A stretch of 62,378 bases of DNA from positions 1 through 62,378 of the forward strand of contig CAIYPP010000135.1 in NCBI GenBank assembly GCA_903928115.1, read 5' to 3'. Shown one piece after another: positions 44,033 to 53,264 of the stretch; the first letter of the stretch is position 1, and every line of letters starts with the position of its first letter. The stretch comes from an uncultured Planctomycetota bacterium (GTDB lineage: Bacteria; Planctomycetota; UBA1135; GCA-002686595). The notes below the pieces were generated by a model. That model worked only from the letters and a program-made list of their open reading frames with translations, had not been told where the DNA came from and did no database searches. Made by a program: the position numbers and the translations under genes.

Positions 44033-45196
44033 ATGAGTCCGCTCGCTCTCGCCGCCCTGTTCCTCGCGTGCCCTCAGGAACCCGAGGCCAAGTCGGTACC
44101 CGTGACATCTCCTGCGCCACAAGCGCCGAAGGCACCGCAGCGCGAGCCTAACGTCGGCATCGACCCGACCGAGGCCATCGTGCCGTGGAACTCGCCCGCG
44201 CGTACGCGGGCTACAACGAACGATGGGACCGATGAAGCTGCCAGCCTCGAGGAGCTAAGCCGCGCTGTGAGCTCGGGCTGGACCGCCGAGGTGCACGGCT
44301 ACCTGCGCACGTCGTACCTCGTGGCGGACGATCCGACCGCCGCCACGGATGTCGATGGCTTCTCCTTCGACGCGCTGCGTCTGTTCGTGAGGGCGCAGGC
44401 CGGCGACTGGCGCTTCCACGCGGCGATCCGTGGCGACCGCGGCCCCGACCTGCAGCCGTACGGCGAGGCGAACAGCTCCGCGATTCTGCGCATGCCCGAG
44501 ATGTGGGCCATGCACGACTTCGCCGAAGACTTCCAGTTTCGCGTCGGCCGTTTCCGCACTCCGCTGCTCAGCTCTTCGATGATGGAAGAGAACGGGATGG
44601 TCCTCTACAGCCGCAGCTTCATGGGGCGACTGTGGGAGCGCGACCGCTATCAGGCTGGCGTGCAGATCGACGGCCAGATCGGCGAGTTCCGCGGCTGGGC
44701 CGCGATCCAAAACGGCGAGGACCAGATCGGCGAGAACCTCGCGTTCACGCTGAAGGGCCAGTGGGACATCGTCGGCGGCGGGACGTCGCAGCAGCTTCAA
44801 GGCGCGCGCAACGCGCCCGAGCACCTCGCCGTGACGATCGGCGGCGCGATGCACTACGACGCCCTCGACGACAACTACTCGGCTCAAGTGGTCGAGGCGC
44901 GCATGACGCTCGACCGCTGGTATCTCGGCTACGAAGGTGTCGATCTCGGCCAAGGACTCTTCGACTCGCTCTCCAACTCGTTGATCACGTCCTACATGGT
45001 GACGGACGATCTCGAGCTCGCGCTCGGCTTCGAGAGCGTCGACCGCGTAGGGAGCGGCAATATGTGGCGCGCCGGTGCCACCTACTATCTCGAGGGCGAG
45101 TTCGCCAAGGTACAGGCGGTTTACAACGACTCCCACCTCGACGGCCCCGTGTTCGACGGGGACTCGTTCCTCATCGGCGTGACGGTCGCCTTCTGA
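44033..45196 (+). CDS. OprP/OprO-like outer-membrane porin
   Basis: A 387-residue protein with a short signal region, a Pro-rich stretch (TSPAPQAPKAPQREP) and then a beta-barrel of alternating residues ending with Phe. FQFRVGRFRTPL, SRSFMGRLWERDRYQAGVQ and DRWYLGYEGVDLGQG resemble the phosphate-selective porin O/P family. Substrate cannot be told; the phosphate uptake genes are 11 kb away. TATCCT at 43974 may be its -10, leaving a leader of about 48 bases. Confidence 0.75.
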   Translation: MSPLALAALFLACPQEPEAKSVPVTSPAPQAPKAPQREPNVGIDPTEAIVPWNSPARTRATTNDGTDEAASLEELSRAVSSGWTAEVHGYLRTSYLVADDPTAATDVDGFSFDALRLFVRAQAGDWRFHAAIRGDRGPDLQPYGEANSSAILRMPEMWAMHDFAEDFQFRVGRFRTPLLSSSMMEENGMVLYSRSFMGRLWERDRYQAGVQIDGQIGEFRGWAAIQNGEDQIGENLAFTLKGQWDIVGGGTSQQLQGARNAPEHLAVTIGGAMHYDALDDNYSAQVVEARMTLDRWYLGYEGVDLGQGLFDSLSNSLITSYMVTDDLELALGFESVDRVGSGNMWRAGATYYLEGEFAKVQAVYNDSHLDGPVFDGDSFLIGVTVAF

Positions 45197-45221
45197 GGCT
45201 CGCCGACCCGCAGGAGCTGCC

Positions 45222-45950
45222 ATGGACGCGCTCCTCATGCCGCCGCTCTCCTGCCTGCTGCTCGCGGGCTGGGGAGTGCTCTTGTGGCGACGTCGCCCCA
45301 ACTGGGCGCGCGTGGTTCTCGCTGTCGCCGCGCTGTCCCTTGCGCTCCTGTCGCTGCCGCTCGTCTCGGGCTACCTCCTCCGGAGCCTGCAGCCCGCCCG
45401 CGCGCTCGACCTCGGCGCTCTGGAACCGCCGGCGCAGGCAATCCTCGTGCTCGCGGGCGACACCCAGTTCGAGGCGCCAGAATACGGTGGAGCTACCTGC
45501 GGGCCGCTGACGTTGGAGCGCCTGCGCTACGCGGCGCGGCTCTCTCGAGAAACGGGACTGCCCTTGTGCGCGTCGGGCGGGCCGCCGCGGCGCGGAGAGA
45601 TCCCCCACGCGGAGATGATGAAGGTCGCGCTCGAGCAGGACTTCGGAGTCGAGCTGCGCTGGATGGAGCCTTGGTCGGGCACCACGCGCGAGAATCTGCG
45701 TCTGTCGAAGGTGGTCCTCGCCGAACACGGCATCGCGCGCGTCCTGCTCGTCACGCACGCGTGGCACATGCCGCGCGCGCTCGAAGAGGCGCGTCGCCAC
45801 GGGCTCGACGCGGTGGCCGCGCCCACCGGCTTTCGCTCGCGGCCGGGCCTGTTCGAGGGTTCGAGCTGGGTCCCGAGCGCCAAGGCCCTGCGCGAGAGCG
45901 CGTGGGCCTTCCACGAGTGGATCGGGCGCGCGTGGTACGCGCTCGGTTGA
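45222..45950 (+). CDS. YdcF/ElyC/SanA family (DUF218) membrane protein
   Basis: A 242-residue protein with two N-terminal helices and a DUF218 domain: QAILVLAGDTQFEAPEYGG, LCASGGPPRRGE, WSGTTRENLRLSK and VLLVTHAWHMPRALEEARRHGL. Relatives affect envelope integrity and lipid-carrier use. AGGAGCTGCC precedes the ATG. Converges with hutU, 13 bases apart. Confidence 0.9.
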   Translation: MDALLMPPLSCLLLAGWGVLLWRRRPNWARVVLAVAALSLALLSLPLVSGYLLRSLQPARALDLGALEPPAQAILVLAGDTQFEAPEYGGATCGPLTLERLRYAARLSRETGLPLCASGGPPRRGEIPHAEMMKVALEQDFGVELRWMEPWSGTTRENLRLSKVVLAEHGIARVLLVTHAWHMPRALEEARRHGLDAVAAPTGFRSRPGLFEGSSWVPSAKALRESAWAFHEWIGRAWYALG

Positions 45951-45963
45951 TCCGACCGGACTT

Positions 45964-47661
45964 CTAGCGCGGCAACATCGGCACGTCGACGCCGCGCTCG
46001 CGAGCGCAACGCACCGCCTCGTCGTAGCCGGCATCCACGTGGCGGATCACGCCCATGCCCGGATCGGCGGTGAGAACCGCGCGGATCGCCTCCGCCGCCT
46101 CGGCGCTTCCGTCGGCGACGGTGACCTGGCCCGCGTGCAGCGAGTAGCCGATGCCGACACCCCCACCGTGGTGGAAGCTCACCCACGATGCACCGCTCGC
46201 GATGTTGACCATCGCGTTCAAGATGGCCCAGTCCGCAACCGCGTCCGTGCCGTCCTTCATCGCTTCGGTTTCGCGGTTGGGGCTCGCGACCGAGCCGCAG
46301 TCCAAGTGGTCGCGGCCGATCACGATCGGCGCCGAGAGGCGGCCCGAGCGCACCGCGTCGTTGAAGGCGAGGCCCGCCTTGGCGCGCTCGCCGTAGCCGA
46401 GCCAGCAGATGCGTGCCGGGAGCCCTTGGAACTTGACCCGCTCCCCGGCGAGCCGGAGCCAGCGGGCGAGCGAGCGCTTCTCGGGGAAGAGCTCGAGCAG
46501 CATCTGGTCGGTGGTCGCGATGTCCTTGGGGTCGCCGGAGAGCGCGACCCAGCGGAAAGGCCCGAGACCCTCGCAGAACAGCGGGCGGATGTACTTCGGC
46601 ACGAAGCCCTCGAAGTCGAAGGCATTGGCGAGGCCCGCCTCCTTCGCGTGGCCGCGCAGGTTGTTGCCGTAGTCGAACGTGTCGGCGCCGCGGCGCTGCA
46701 GCTCGATCATGAGTTCGCAGTGGCGCACCATCGTGCGGAAGGACTCGCGCTGGTACCGCGCGGAGTCGCTCTTGCGCAGCTCGAGCGCCGCGGCGTAGCT
46801 CATTCCGTCCGGCACGTAGCCGCCGAGCGGATCGTGCGCGCTGGTCTGGTCCGTGAGCACGTCGGGCACGATGTTGCGCTCCACCAGGCGAGCGAGGAGC
46901 TCGGTCGCGTTGCAGAGGACGCCGATCGACTTCGCGACGCCCTCGGCCTTCCACGCGAGCGCTTGGTCGATCGCGCGATCGAGGTTGTCGATGCGCACGT
47001 CGAGGTAGCGCGTGTCGAGCCGCTTCTGAATGCGGCCCGCGTCCACCTCGGCGATCAGCGCGGTCGCCTCGTTCATGGTCGCCGCCAGCGGTTGGGCGCC
47101 GCCCATGCCGCCGAGACCACCGGTGACCACGAGGCGGTGCTTGAGCGTGCCGCCGAACAGCCGGTTCGCGGCCGCTGCGAAGGTCTCGTACGTCCCCTGA
47201 AGGATCCCCTGCGTGCCGATGTAGATCCACGAGCCAGCGGTCATCTGGCCGTACATCATCTTGTTCTCGGCCTCGAGGCGCCGGAAGTGCTCCCACGTCG
47301 CCCACTTGCCGACGAGGTTGGAGTTCGCGATCAGCACGCGCGGCGCGCGAGCATGAGTCTTGAAGACGCCGACCGGCTTGCCCGACTGCACGAGCAGAGT
47401 CTCGTCCGGCTCGAGCCGACGCAGCGTCGCCACGATCGCTTGGAAGCTCGGCCAATCGCGCGCGGCCTTGCCGCTGCCTCCGTACACCACGAGGTTCGCG
47501 GGATCCTCGGCCACCTCGGGGTCGAGGTTGTTCATCAGCATGCGCAGCGCAGCCTCCGCACCCCAGCTCTTGCACGACATGGAGAGCCCGCGCGGCGCGC
47601 GCTGCGGACCGATCGGGATCGTCTTGGACGAGGAAGCCGCCGCGGATGAGAGCGTAGTCAT
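45964..47661 (-). CDS. hutU: urocanate hydratase
   Basis: A 565-residue enzyme of histidine degradation, converting urocanate to imidazolonepropionate with tightly bound NAD. Visible blocks are [11 protein letters not shown]-like ([13 protein letters not shown]), [40 protein letters not shown] and [16 protein letters not shown] (active-site Cys region). It has a few more N-terminal Ser/Ala residues than most. The start is set by TATGCT 9 bases upstream. Confidence 0.97.
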   Translation of the reverse strand: MTTLSSAAASSSKTIPIGPQRAPRGLSMSCKSWGAEAALRMLMNNLDPEVAEDPANLVVYGGSGKAARDWPSFQAIVATLRRLEPDETLLVQSGKPVGVFKTHARAPRVLIANSNLVGKWATWEHFRRLEAENKMMYGQMTAGSWIYIGTQGILQGTYETFAAAANRLFGGTLKHRLVVTGGLGGMGGAQPLAATMNEATALIAEVDAGRIQKRLDTRYLDVRIDNLDRAIDQALAWKAEGVAKSIGVLCNATELLARLVERNIVPDVLTDQTSAHDPLGGYVPDGMSYAAALELRKSDSARYQRESFRTMVRHCELMIELQRRGADTFDYGNNLRGHAKEAGLANAFDFEGFVPKYIRPLFCEGLGPFRWVALSGDPKDIATTDQMLLELFPEKRSLARWLRLAGERVKFQGLPARICWLGYGERAKAGLAFNDAVRSGRLSAPIVIGRDHLDCGSVASPNRETEAMKDGTDAVADWAILNAMVNIASGASWVSFHHGGGVGIGYSLHAGQVTVADGSAEAAEAIRAVLTADPGMGVIRHVDAGYDEAVRCARERGVDVPMLPR

Positions 47662-47670
47662 GACGATTCG

Positions 47671-47676
47671 AGCATA
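47671..47676 (-). promoter_or_regulatory. -10 element of hutU, predicted leaderless
   Basis: TATGCT on the minus strand, 9 bases before the hutU ATG. Confidence 0.45.
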
Positions 47677-47889
47677 GCAGCTTCGCAAGGCGGGGAGTTC
47701 GAGCCGCGAATCTTCGAAACGCACTCCGGAGGCTTGGCGAATACGTCGGAACGGTCGAAATGCCAGGGGTCGCATGAGGCATTGCGACACGCTCGTAGAA
47801 AAATCCCGTCGGAAACGAGGCGCCCCACGCGAGTGCGTTCGGGCGACGGCTCCCCCACGACCTTCGTCACATCGAGCCCGACCTTGCTC

Positions 47890-47930
47890 CACCGTAGCTG
47901 CGCTCGCTCACCGACGATGCGGCTACGGTG
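47890..47930. repeat. inverted repeat in the hutU-hutH gap
   Basis: CACCGTAGC (47890-47898) and GCTACGGTG (47922-47930) are perfect complements with a 23-base spacer. They lie in a 364-base stretch (47662-48025) with no convincing gene. The repeat could be a terminator for the minus-strand genes or an operator for hutU. Confidence 0.4.
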
Positions 47931-48025
47931 TGCGGAACGGCGCACGTGCTGTGCCCGAGCTCACCGCTCAACCTGCCCTCAGAAGAGTCACCGGCCCCAC
48001 GGGCGATCGAGGATCGGCCGACGAG

Positions 48026-48631
48026 CTAGGCCGCTGCGCCGATAGCGCCCTGCTCTTCGATGCGACACAGAACAAGCTCGTGGAGCACCACAAGGACGAG
48101 CCAACAGACCTGCGCAATCGTGAGAATCTGGCTCAGGAAATGAGCAAGCAGAAGCGTGCGAACCTAACGCAGAGTCGAGCCGCAGTTGAGCCCCAGCCGG
48201 AGCATTGGACGTGCTAGGCGTCGATCGCACGAACACAGGCCGGGGTCGAGTTCGGCGAATCACCGCCTTGCATCGCGAGGCAAGGGCCGTGCTCGTGGAC
48301 GACGCCGTTCCAGCCGCGCGGCGCAGCGGGACCAAGCCCGTCGACAGAGAACGGACGAAGCAGGATCCCACCACGTGCGCCATCGCGCGGAGAGAAACGA
48401 GGTGACCAACGACAAGAAGATCCCGAATCCGAATAGGAGCACCGACAGCTTGCCGGCATCGTGCACCACGGCCTGCAAGAGGAAGCGGCTCCTCGTTTGA
48501 AACGTGCATGTCTCCGGATCGAAGAAGCCATTCTCGATCTCGGGGTCGATCGACTTGAACTTGAGGAGCGGCACGAGCACGGCATCCGCGCGAACGGCAG
48601 GCCCCGTGCAAGGCCCGCCACGTTGCGCGAC
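48026..48631 (-). pseudogene. decayed PAP2-family phosphatase gene
   Basis: Directly downstream of hutH on the same strand. One frame (about 48380-48600) reads KFKSIDPEIENGFFDP, then RFLLQAVVHDAGKLSVLL and a helix, which is the N-terminal pattern of membrane PAP2 phosphatases (wall..HDgG..). The frame then becomes random. A different frame (48026-48160) reads LLLAHFLSQILTIAQVCWLVLVV, matching the C-terminal AHFLSH-helix of the family, before a TAG. The catalytic KxxxxxxRP and PSGH region between is not found in any frame. The gene appears to have lost its middle and at least one frame. Confidence 0.55.
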
Positions 48632-50179
48632 TCAGGCGTGCAAACTTCCCACCGCGCGCTCGACTGCGGCGACGAGTGCCCCGGAGCGCAGGAGTTCGCG
48701 GGCCGCGGCCATGTCGACGTGCAAGTAGCGGTCCTGATCGAGCTTCGGCACCCGAGTGCGCAGCGCGTCGAAGGCGGCCCGCGCGCCGACGCCGGGCTCG
48801 AGCTCGATGTTGAACTCGCGCGCCTGCGCCGCGCACATCCACTCGATCGCGAGCACGTGCTCGGTGTTGTCGAGGATCGCACGCGCCTTGCGGGCCGCCG
48901 TCACGCCCATCGAGACGTGATCCTCTTGGTTGGCGCTCGTCGGGACGGTGTCGACGCTCGCGGGGTGCGCGAGCGACTTGTTTTCGCTCGCCAGCGAAGC
49001 CGCGGAGACCTGCGCGATCATCAGGCCCGAGTTCAGGCCCGGCTTGGGCGTGAGGAACGCCGGAAGGTGCGAGAGATCCGGGTTGACGAGCTGCTCGACG
49101 CGGCGCTCGCTGATGTTGGCGAGCGTGGCCGTCGCAAGGGCGAGGTAGTCGAGCACCATCGAGATCGGCTGGCCGTGAAACTGGCCCGCGCTCACGACTT
49201 CGCCGGTGTCGGGGAAGAGCACCGGATTGTCGGTCACCGCGTTGAGTTCGTGCGCGAGCACGCTCTCGACGTGCGCGAGTGCCGTCTTGAATGCACCGTG
49301 CACCTGCGGGACGCAGCGCAGCGAGTACGGATCTTGCACGCGATCGCAGTTTGCGTGGTGCTCCAGAACCTTCGAGTTCGCGAGACAGCGGCGAACGTTC
49401 TCCGCGCAGCGCGCGTGCCCCGGATGGCCCTTCAAGACCGCGAAGCGCTCGTCGAACGGCTTGAGCGAGCCCTGCAGAGCCTCGATCGAGAGCGACGCGA
49501 TCGCATCCGCGGCCTTCGAGACGTTGCGCGCGCGCAGCAGCACCAAGGCTCCGATCGCCTTCATGATCTCGGTGCCGTTGATCAGCGCGAGCCCTTCCTT
49601 GGCCTGCAGCTCCACCGGTTTCAGTCCGAGCGAAGCGAGCACCTCCGCCGCGCTCTTGCGCGTGCGAGCACCAGCAGGTCCGCCCCACGCTTCTCCGTGT
49701 CCCATCGCGGCGGCCGCCATGTGAGACAGCGGCGCGAGGTCGCCGCTCGCGCCGACCGATCCCTGCTGGGGCACGACGGGCACGAAGCCCGCGTTGAACT
49801 GCGCGATCAGCGCGTCCATGAGCTCGACGCGCACGCCCGAGTGCCCGCGCGCGAGACCATTGAGGCGCAAGACCTGCGCGGCACGCACCTCGGCCTCCGG
49901 CATCGGCTCCCCCACGCCGCAGCAGTGCGACAAGACGAGGTTGCGTTGCAGCGTCACGAGGTCCGCGCGAGGGATCGCGATGCTCTTGAGCTTCCCGAAG
50001 CCCGTGGTGAGCCCGTAGACGATGTTCCCGGCCTCGACATGGCGGTCGACCAGCGCGCGCGCCGCGGCCACCGCACCGCGCGCACTCGGCGCGAGCTCGA
50101 CGCGCAGCGCCTCGCCGCGCAGGAGCGGCGCCAAGTCTTCGAGGAGCAGGGACCGACCGTCGAGTTGGAGCGTCTTCAA
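48632..50179 (-). CDS. hutH: histidine ammonia-lyase
   Basis: A 515-residue enzyme removing ammonia from histidine to give urocanate. The MIO cofactor-forming triad is in GSVGASGDLAPLSHM; GLTTGFGKLKS and NQEDHVSMG are also conserved. The start is TTG 50179, with TAGAAT 9 bases upstream and the sequence KTLQLDGRSL in family register. hutU lies downstream on the same strand, but a pseudogene and a gap separate them. hutI and hutG are not in the window. Confidence 0.96.
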   Translation of the reverse strand: MKTLQLDGRSLLLEDLAPLLRGEALRVELAPSARGAVAAARALVDRHVEAGNIVYGLTTGFGKLKSIAIPRADLVTLQRNLVLSHCCGVGEPMPEAEVRAAQVLRLNGLARGHSGVRVELMDALIAQFNAGFVPVVPQQGSVGASGDLAPLSHMAAAAMGHGEAWGGPAGARTRKSAAEVLASLGLKPVELQAKEGLALINGTEIMKAIGALVLLRARNVSKAADAIASLSIEALQGSLKPFDERFAVLKGHPGHARCAENVRRCLANSKVLEHHANCDRVQDPYSLRCVPQVHGAFKTALAHVESVLAHELNAVTDNPVLFPDTGEVVSAGQFHGQPISMVLDYLALATATLANISERRVEQLVNPDLSHLPAFLTPKPGLNSGLMIAQVSAASLASENKSLAHPASVDTVPTSANQEDHVSMGVTAARKARAILDNTEHVLAIEWMCAAQAREFNIELEPGVGARAAFDALRTRVPKLDQDRYLHVDMAAARELLRSGALVAAVERAVGSLHA

Positions 50180-50188
50180 GCGGCGCGG

Positions 50189-50194
50189 ATTCTA
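50189..50194 (-). promoter_or_regulatory. -10 element of hutH, predicted leaderless TTG start
   Basis: TAGAAT on the minus strand, 9 bases before the TTG codon. Identical in hexamer and spacing to the pcrA promoter. Confidence 0.5.
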
Positions 50195-50217
50195 GCGGTC
50201 CGCGGCCCCGGCGCGCC

Positions 50218-51984
50218 TCAACGCTGCCCGCCCGAGGGCCCCGTCATGCTCGAGGGCAGCGAGCGGCCCGCGCGCAGCAGCGTGTCCGCGTCCTGTCCGA
50301 CGATCGCGCCCTCTGGCAGCGTGATGTCGAGCGTGCGGTCCTGCGAGAGCTCGAAGTCCTCCGCTCCCCCGCGCGCGAGCGGACGCCCGTTCCACGAAGC
50401 GCGCATGCGCCACGTCCCGGTCGCGAGCCCCTCCACGGCGAGCGGCTCGTCCGGCGGCACGACGACCTCTTCGCGAGGCCGCCCACCGACGCTCACCACC
50501 ACCGGCAGCCCCTGCTTTCGGCCAGGAAACACGAGGCTCACCGCCGCGCGGCCCGACTCCAGCGGAACGAGCACGAGCTGCAACTCGGTCGCATCGGTGC
50601 GCACGGCCTTCGCCCCCCACAGCTTGCCGTCCGCGCTTTCGCCCCAGACGTAGCGAGTGTCGCCGAGCGCGGGCCACGTCGCCAGCGTGAACTCGCCGTT
50701 GAAGTTGGTCCGCGCTTCGCTCGCGCCCGGCGGGAAGCTCGGCACGATCTCCTCCTCGAGGATGCGCGGCATCTGCTGGAGGTACTGCAGCGTCGCGCCG
50801 ATGCGATCGGGCGCCTCGCACACGATGCGCGCGTTTTCGAGCCGCCGTCCCGCGCCATCGACCGCGATCCCTGCGAGCGCGGGCGCAGGCTCGAAGTCGA
50901 ACGCGACGCGCTCGACGGTCCCCGGATCGAGGAACGCGATCGTCGACTCCGGCTTGGCCACGGCGCCGTCGTGGAAGACGCGCACCGCGACGCGAATCGG
51001 CGGCAGATCGTCGAGCCGCAGTGTCGTACCCGGCGCGACTCTCGCGGGGCTCACTCGATGCCACGGGTACGAGCGGTTCATGCCGCTGACTTCGGGCAAC
51101 AGGATCACCGTCGCGTCGTGCCGAGCACCGGCGCGAGCACCGAGCGTGACCTCGAGCGACGCCGCCGGCTGCAGCGTGAAGGCGTAGCGCCCGAGCTCGG
51201 TCACGCGGCCGGCTGCGACAGAGACGCGCGAACACTGCGTCGCGTAGCCGTCTTTGCGCAACACGAGCTGCACGATGTCACCACCCGGCGTCGAGCCGAA
51301 GTGCGCGATGCCCTGCTCGTCGGTGCGCACGTGCGAGCCGTCGAGCTCGACGTCGACACCTTGGATGCCCTTGCCTTCGCGGTCGAAGACCTGACAGTAG
51401 AACTGCCCGGGCAGGTCGTAGCTGATGTTGAGCTCCGCGAGCTGGTTGGAGCGCAGCTGCAGCTCGCGCACGGACTCGAAGCCGCTCGCCGTGACCCGCA
51501 GCTCCGCGAGCCCCGGGTAGAGATCGAGCGCGCCGAACTCACCGCGCTCATTGGTCGCGAGAACCCGTCCCGCGTTCGGTCCGCCGCTGAACGCGACACG
51601 GCCTTGCACGCCGCCCTCGCCGCGCAGGAGCCTCCCGCGCAGCTTGGCCGTCGCGCCGCTGCCCATCGGCTGCGCGCCCTTCGCCGTCGGCAGGTGCGCC
51701 CCGCGAAGAAGCTCCAGCTCGACCCGCACCGGCCAGGCCACCGAGGTCTCCGCGTCACGCCCGATGGTGCGCGTCGGCTGCGACGTCGAAGCATCGAGAG
51801 GCGACGAGAGCTCGGTGGGGATCGGCGGTGCGGGCGATGCCGCGCCGAGATCGACCGGCGCCTCTGCGACCTCGCCGGCTTGCGTCGCCGCGGGCTGGCG
51901 GCGCACAACGAGCACGACGGCTCCGAGTACGACGAACGCCACGCCGAGCGCAGCGAGCAGGAGCTTGGAATGGGACTTCGCCAT
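50218..51984 (-). CDS. single-pass membrane protein with carboxypeptidase-regulatory-like domains
   Basis: A 588-residue protein with one N-terminal helix (LLLAALGVAFVVLGAVVLVV), a Pro/Ser linker and a large extracytoplasmic region. At least three beta-sandwich repeats are visible: GRVAFSGGPNAGRVLATNERGEF, then FDREGKGIQGVDVELDGSHV and later VDGAGRRLENARIVCEA and FNGEFTLATWPALG. These are typical of CarboxypepD_reg/prealbumin-like domains used in surface adhesion or scaffolding. No catalytic domain is seen. TTATCC at 52007 may be the -10. Confidence 0.8.
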   Translation of the reverse strand: MAKSHSKLLLAALGVAFVVLGAVVLVVRRQPAATQAGEVAEAPVDLGAASPAPPIPTELSSPLDASTSQPTRTIGRDAETSVAWPVRVELELLRGAHLPTAKGAQPMGSGATAKLRGRLLRGEGGVQGRVAFSGGPNAGRVLATNERGEFGALDLYPGLAELRVTASGFESVRELQLRSNQLAELNISYDLPGQFYCQVFDREGKGIQGVDVELDGSHVRTDEQGIAHFGSTPGGDIVQLVLRKDGYATQCSRVSVAAGRVTELGRYAFTLQPAASLEVTLGARAGARHDATVILLPEVSGMNRSYPWHRVSPARVAPGTTLRLDDLPPIRVAVRVFHDGAVAKPESTIAFLDPGTVERVAFDFEPAPALAGIAVDGAGRRLENARIVCEAPDRIGATLQYLQQMPRILEEEIVPSFPPGASEARTNFNGEFTLATWPALGDTRYVWGESADGKLWGAKAVRTDATELQLVLVPLESGRAAVSLVFPGRKQGLPVVVSVGGRPREEVVVPPDEPLAVEGLATGTWRMRASWNGRPLARGGAEDFELSQDRTLDITLPEGAIVGQDADTLLRAGRSLPSSMTGPSGGQR

Positions 51985-52189
51985 CGCTTTCCACCGCGGC
52001 GCAAGAGGATAAGGTCCCCGCGTACCCCGCGCCGTGTTCTTTCGACGCCGCTCCAGGGCTTCTTCTTCCGTCCGGAATCCGCCCCGCTTGCAGGTCCTCG
52101 ACGGATCCCTATCCTCCTTGGCCGAAAATCGCGCGCATCGGCCGCTCCGGCCGCTCTCGGCGACTCTCTTGCCCCACGACAGGCACGCC

Positions 52190-53221
52190 ATGAAGACCTA
52201 CAAGGTCGTCGAGCTCCTCGGCGACGGCATCTCCGCCGAGCTCTCTGCCTCCGTTCACGCCCTCGCCGCGACGCTGCCGTGTCGGCTCGAGTTCGTCGCC
52301 GTCGACCTCTCCGAAGCCGCCCGCGCCAAGCGCGGTCACGCCGTGTACGACGAGGCCGAAGCGGCCATGCGCGCGCACAAGGTCGCGCTCAAGTACCCGA
52401 CGACCACCACGAGCGAGGATCTCTCCCCCAACAAGATCCTGCGCGACCGCTGCCAGTTCTCGGTGATCCACCGCCCGGTCGTGACGATCCCCGGCATCAC
52501 CACCAACTTCACGCGCTCGATCGACATCGACGTCGTGCGCATCGGAACCGGCGGAACCTACGACGACGCGGGCCGCCGCATCGGACCCGACACCGCGGTC
52601 AGCCTGCGCGTGATCGAGCGTAACCCGTCGCGACACGCCGCCCGCTTCGCCTTCAAGCTCGCGATGTTGAAGAAGTGCGGCGTGGTCTCGAGCTCCAAGT
52701 ACACGATCCAGAAAGGCACCGACGGCTTGTTCGAAGAAGCGTGCGGCGCGGTGGCGCAGGACTACCCCGGCATCCCGTACCGTCGCGAGCTCTTCGACTC
52801 GATGCTCGCGAGCATCATCATGAAGCCGGAGCGCTATCAGGTCATCGTGACGCCCAACGAGTACGGCGACTTTCTCTCCGACATGCTGTGCGGCTTGATC
52901 GGCTCGGTTGGGCTCGGCGACAGCGCGAGCTATGCATTCCACGACAACGGCGCGATCAGCCTCGCCATGTTCGATCCCGCGGGCGGCACGGCGCCGGACA
53001 TCGCAGGCAAGGGCCTGTGCAACCCGACGGCCGCGCTGTTCGCGCTGGCCTCGCTCCTTCGACACCTCGGCGAGCTCGACGCGAGCAAGGCGCTGCGCAG
53101 TGCCGTCCTCGACGCCATCGAGCAGGGCGAGAAGACTGCCGACATCGGCGGCCAGCTCTCGACGGAGAAGTTCACGCAGGTGATCGCACGCCGCATGGCC
53201 GCGCACTTCGCGCCCGCCTGA
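52190..53221 (+). CDS. isocitrate/isopropylmalate dehydrogenase family protein, atypical
   Basis: A beta-decarboxylating dehydrogenase fold of 343 residues. The family blocks are present but altered: GDGISAELSASV instead of GDGIGPE, RVIERNPSRHAARFAFKLA at the substrate Arg region, TPNEYGDFLSDMLCGLIGSVGL (metal site NxxGDxxSD) and FDPAGGTAPDIAGKG in place of HGSAPDIAG. The cofactor-binding His is therefore Ala or Gly. Substrate is unclear; homoisocitrate, isocitrate or an unknown 2-hydroxy acid are possible. TATCCT at 52110 with TTGCAG upstream could be the promoter. Confidence 0.8.
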   Translation: MKTYKVVELLGDGISAELSASVHALAATLPCRLEFVAVDLSEAARAKRGHAVYDEAEAAMRAHKVALKYPTTTTSEDLSPNKILRDRCQFSVIHRPVVTIPGITTNFTRSIDIDVVRIGTGGTYDDAGRRIGPDTAVSLRVIERNPSRHAARFAFKLAMLKKCGVVSSSKYTIQKGTDGLFEEACGAVAQDYPGIPYRRELFDSMLASIIMKPERYQVIVTPNEYGDFLSDMLCGLIGSVGLGDSASYAFHDNGAISLAMFDPAGGTAPDIAGKGLCNPTAALFALASLLRHLGELDASKALRSAVLDAIEQGEKTADIGGQLSTEKFTQVIARRMAAHFAPA

Positions 53222-53264
53222 AACTCGCGCCGCTACAGCAAGGCAGCTCCTCGCGAGACCACGA

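Noticed and set aside
47734-48217. Two plus-strand open frames in the hutU-hutH gap
   Set aside because: No start signal, no domain and codon use unlike neighbours; the minus strand holds PAP2 remnants instead.
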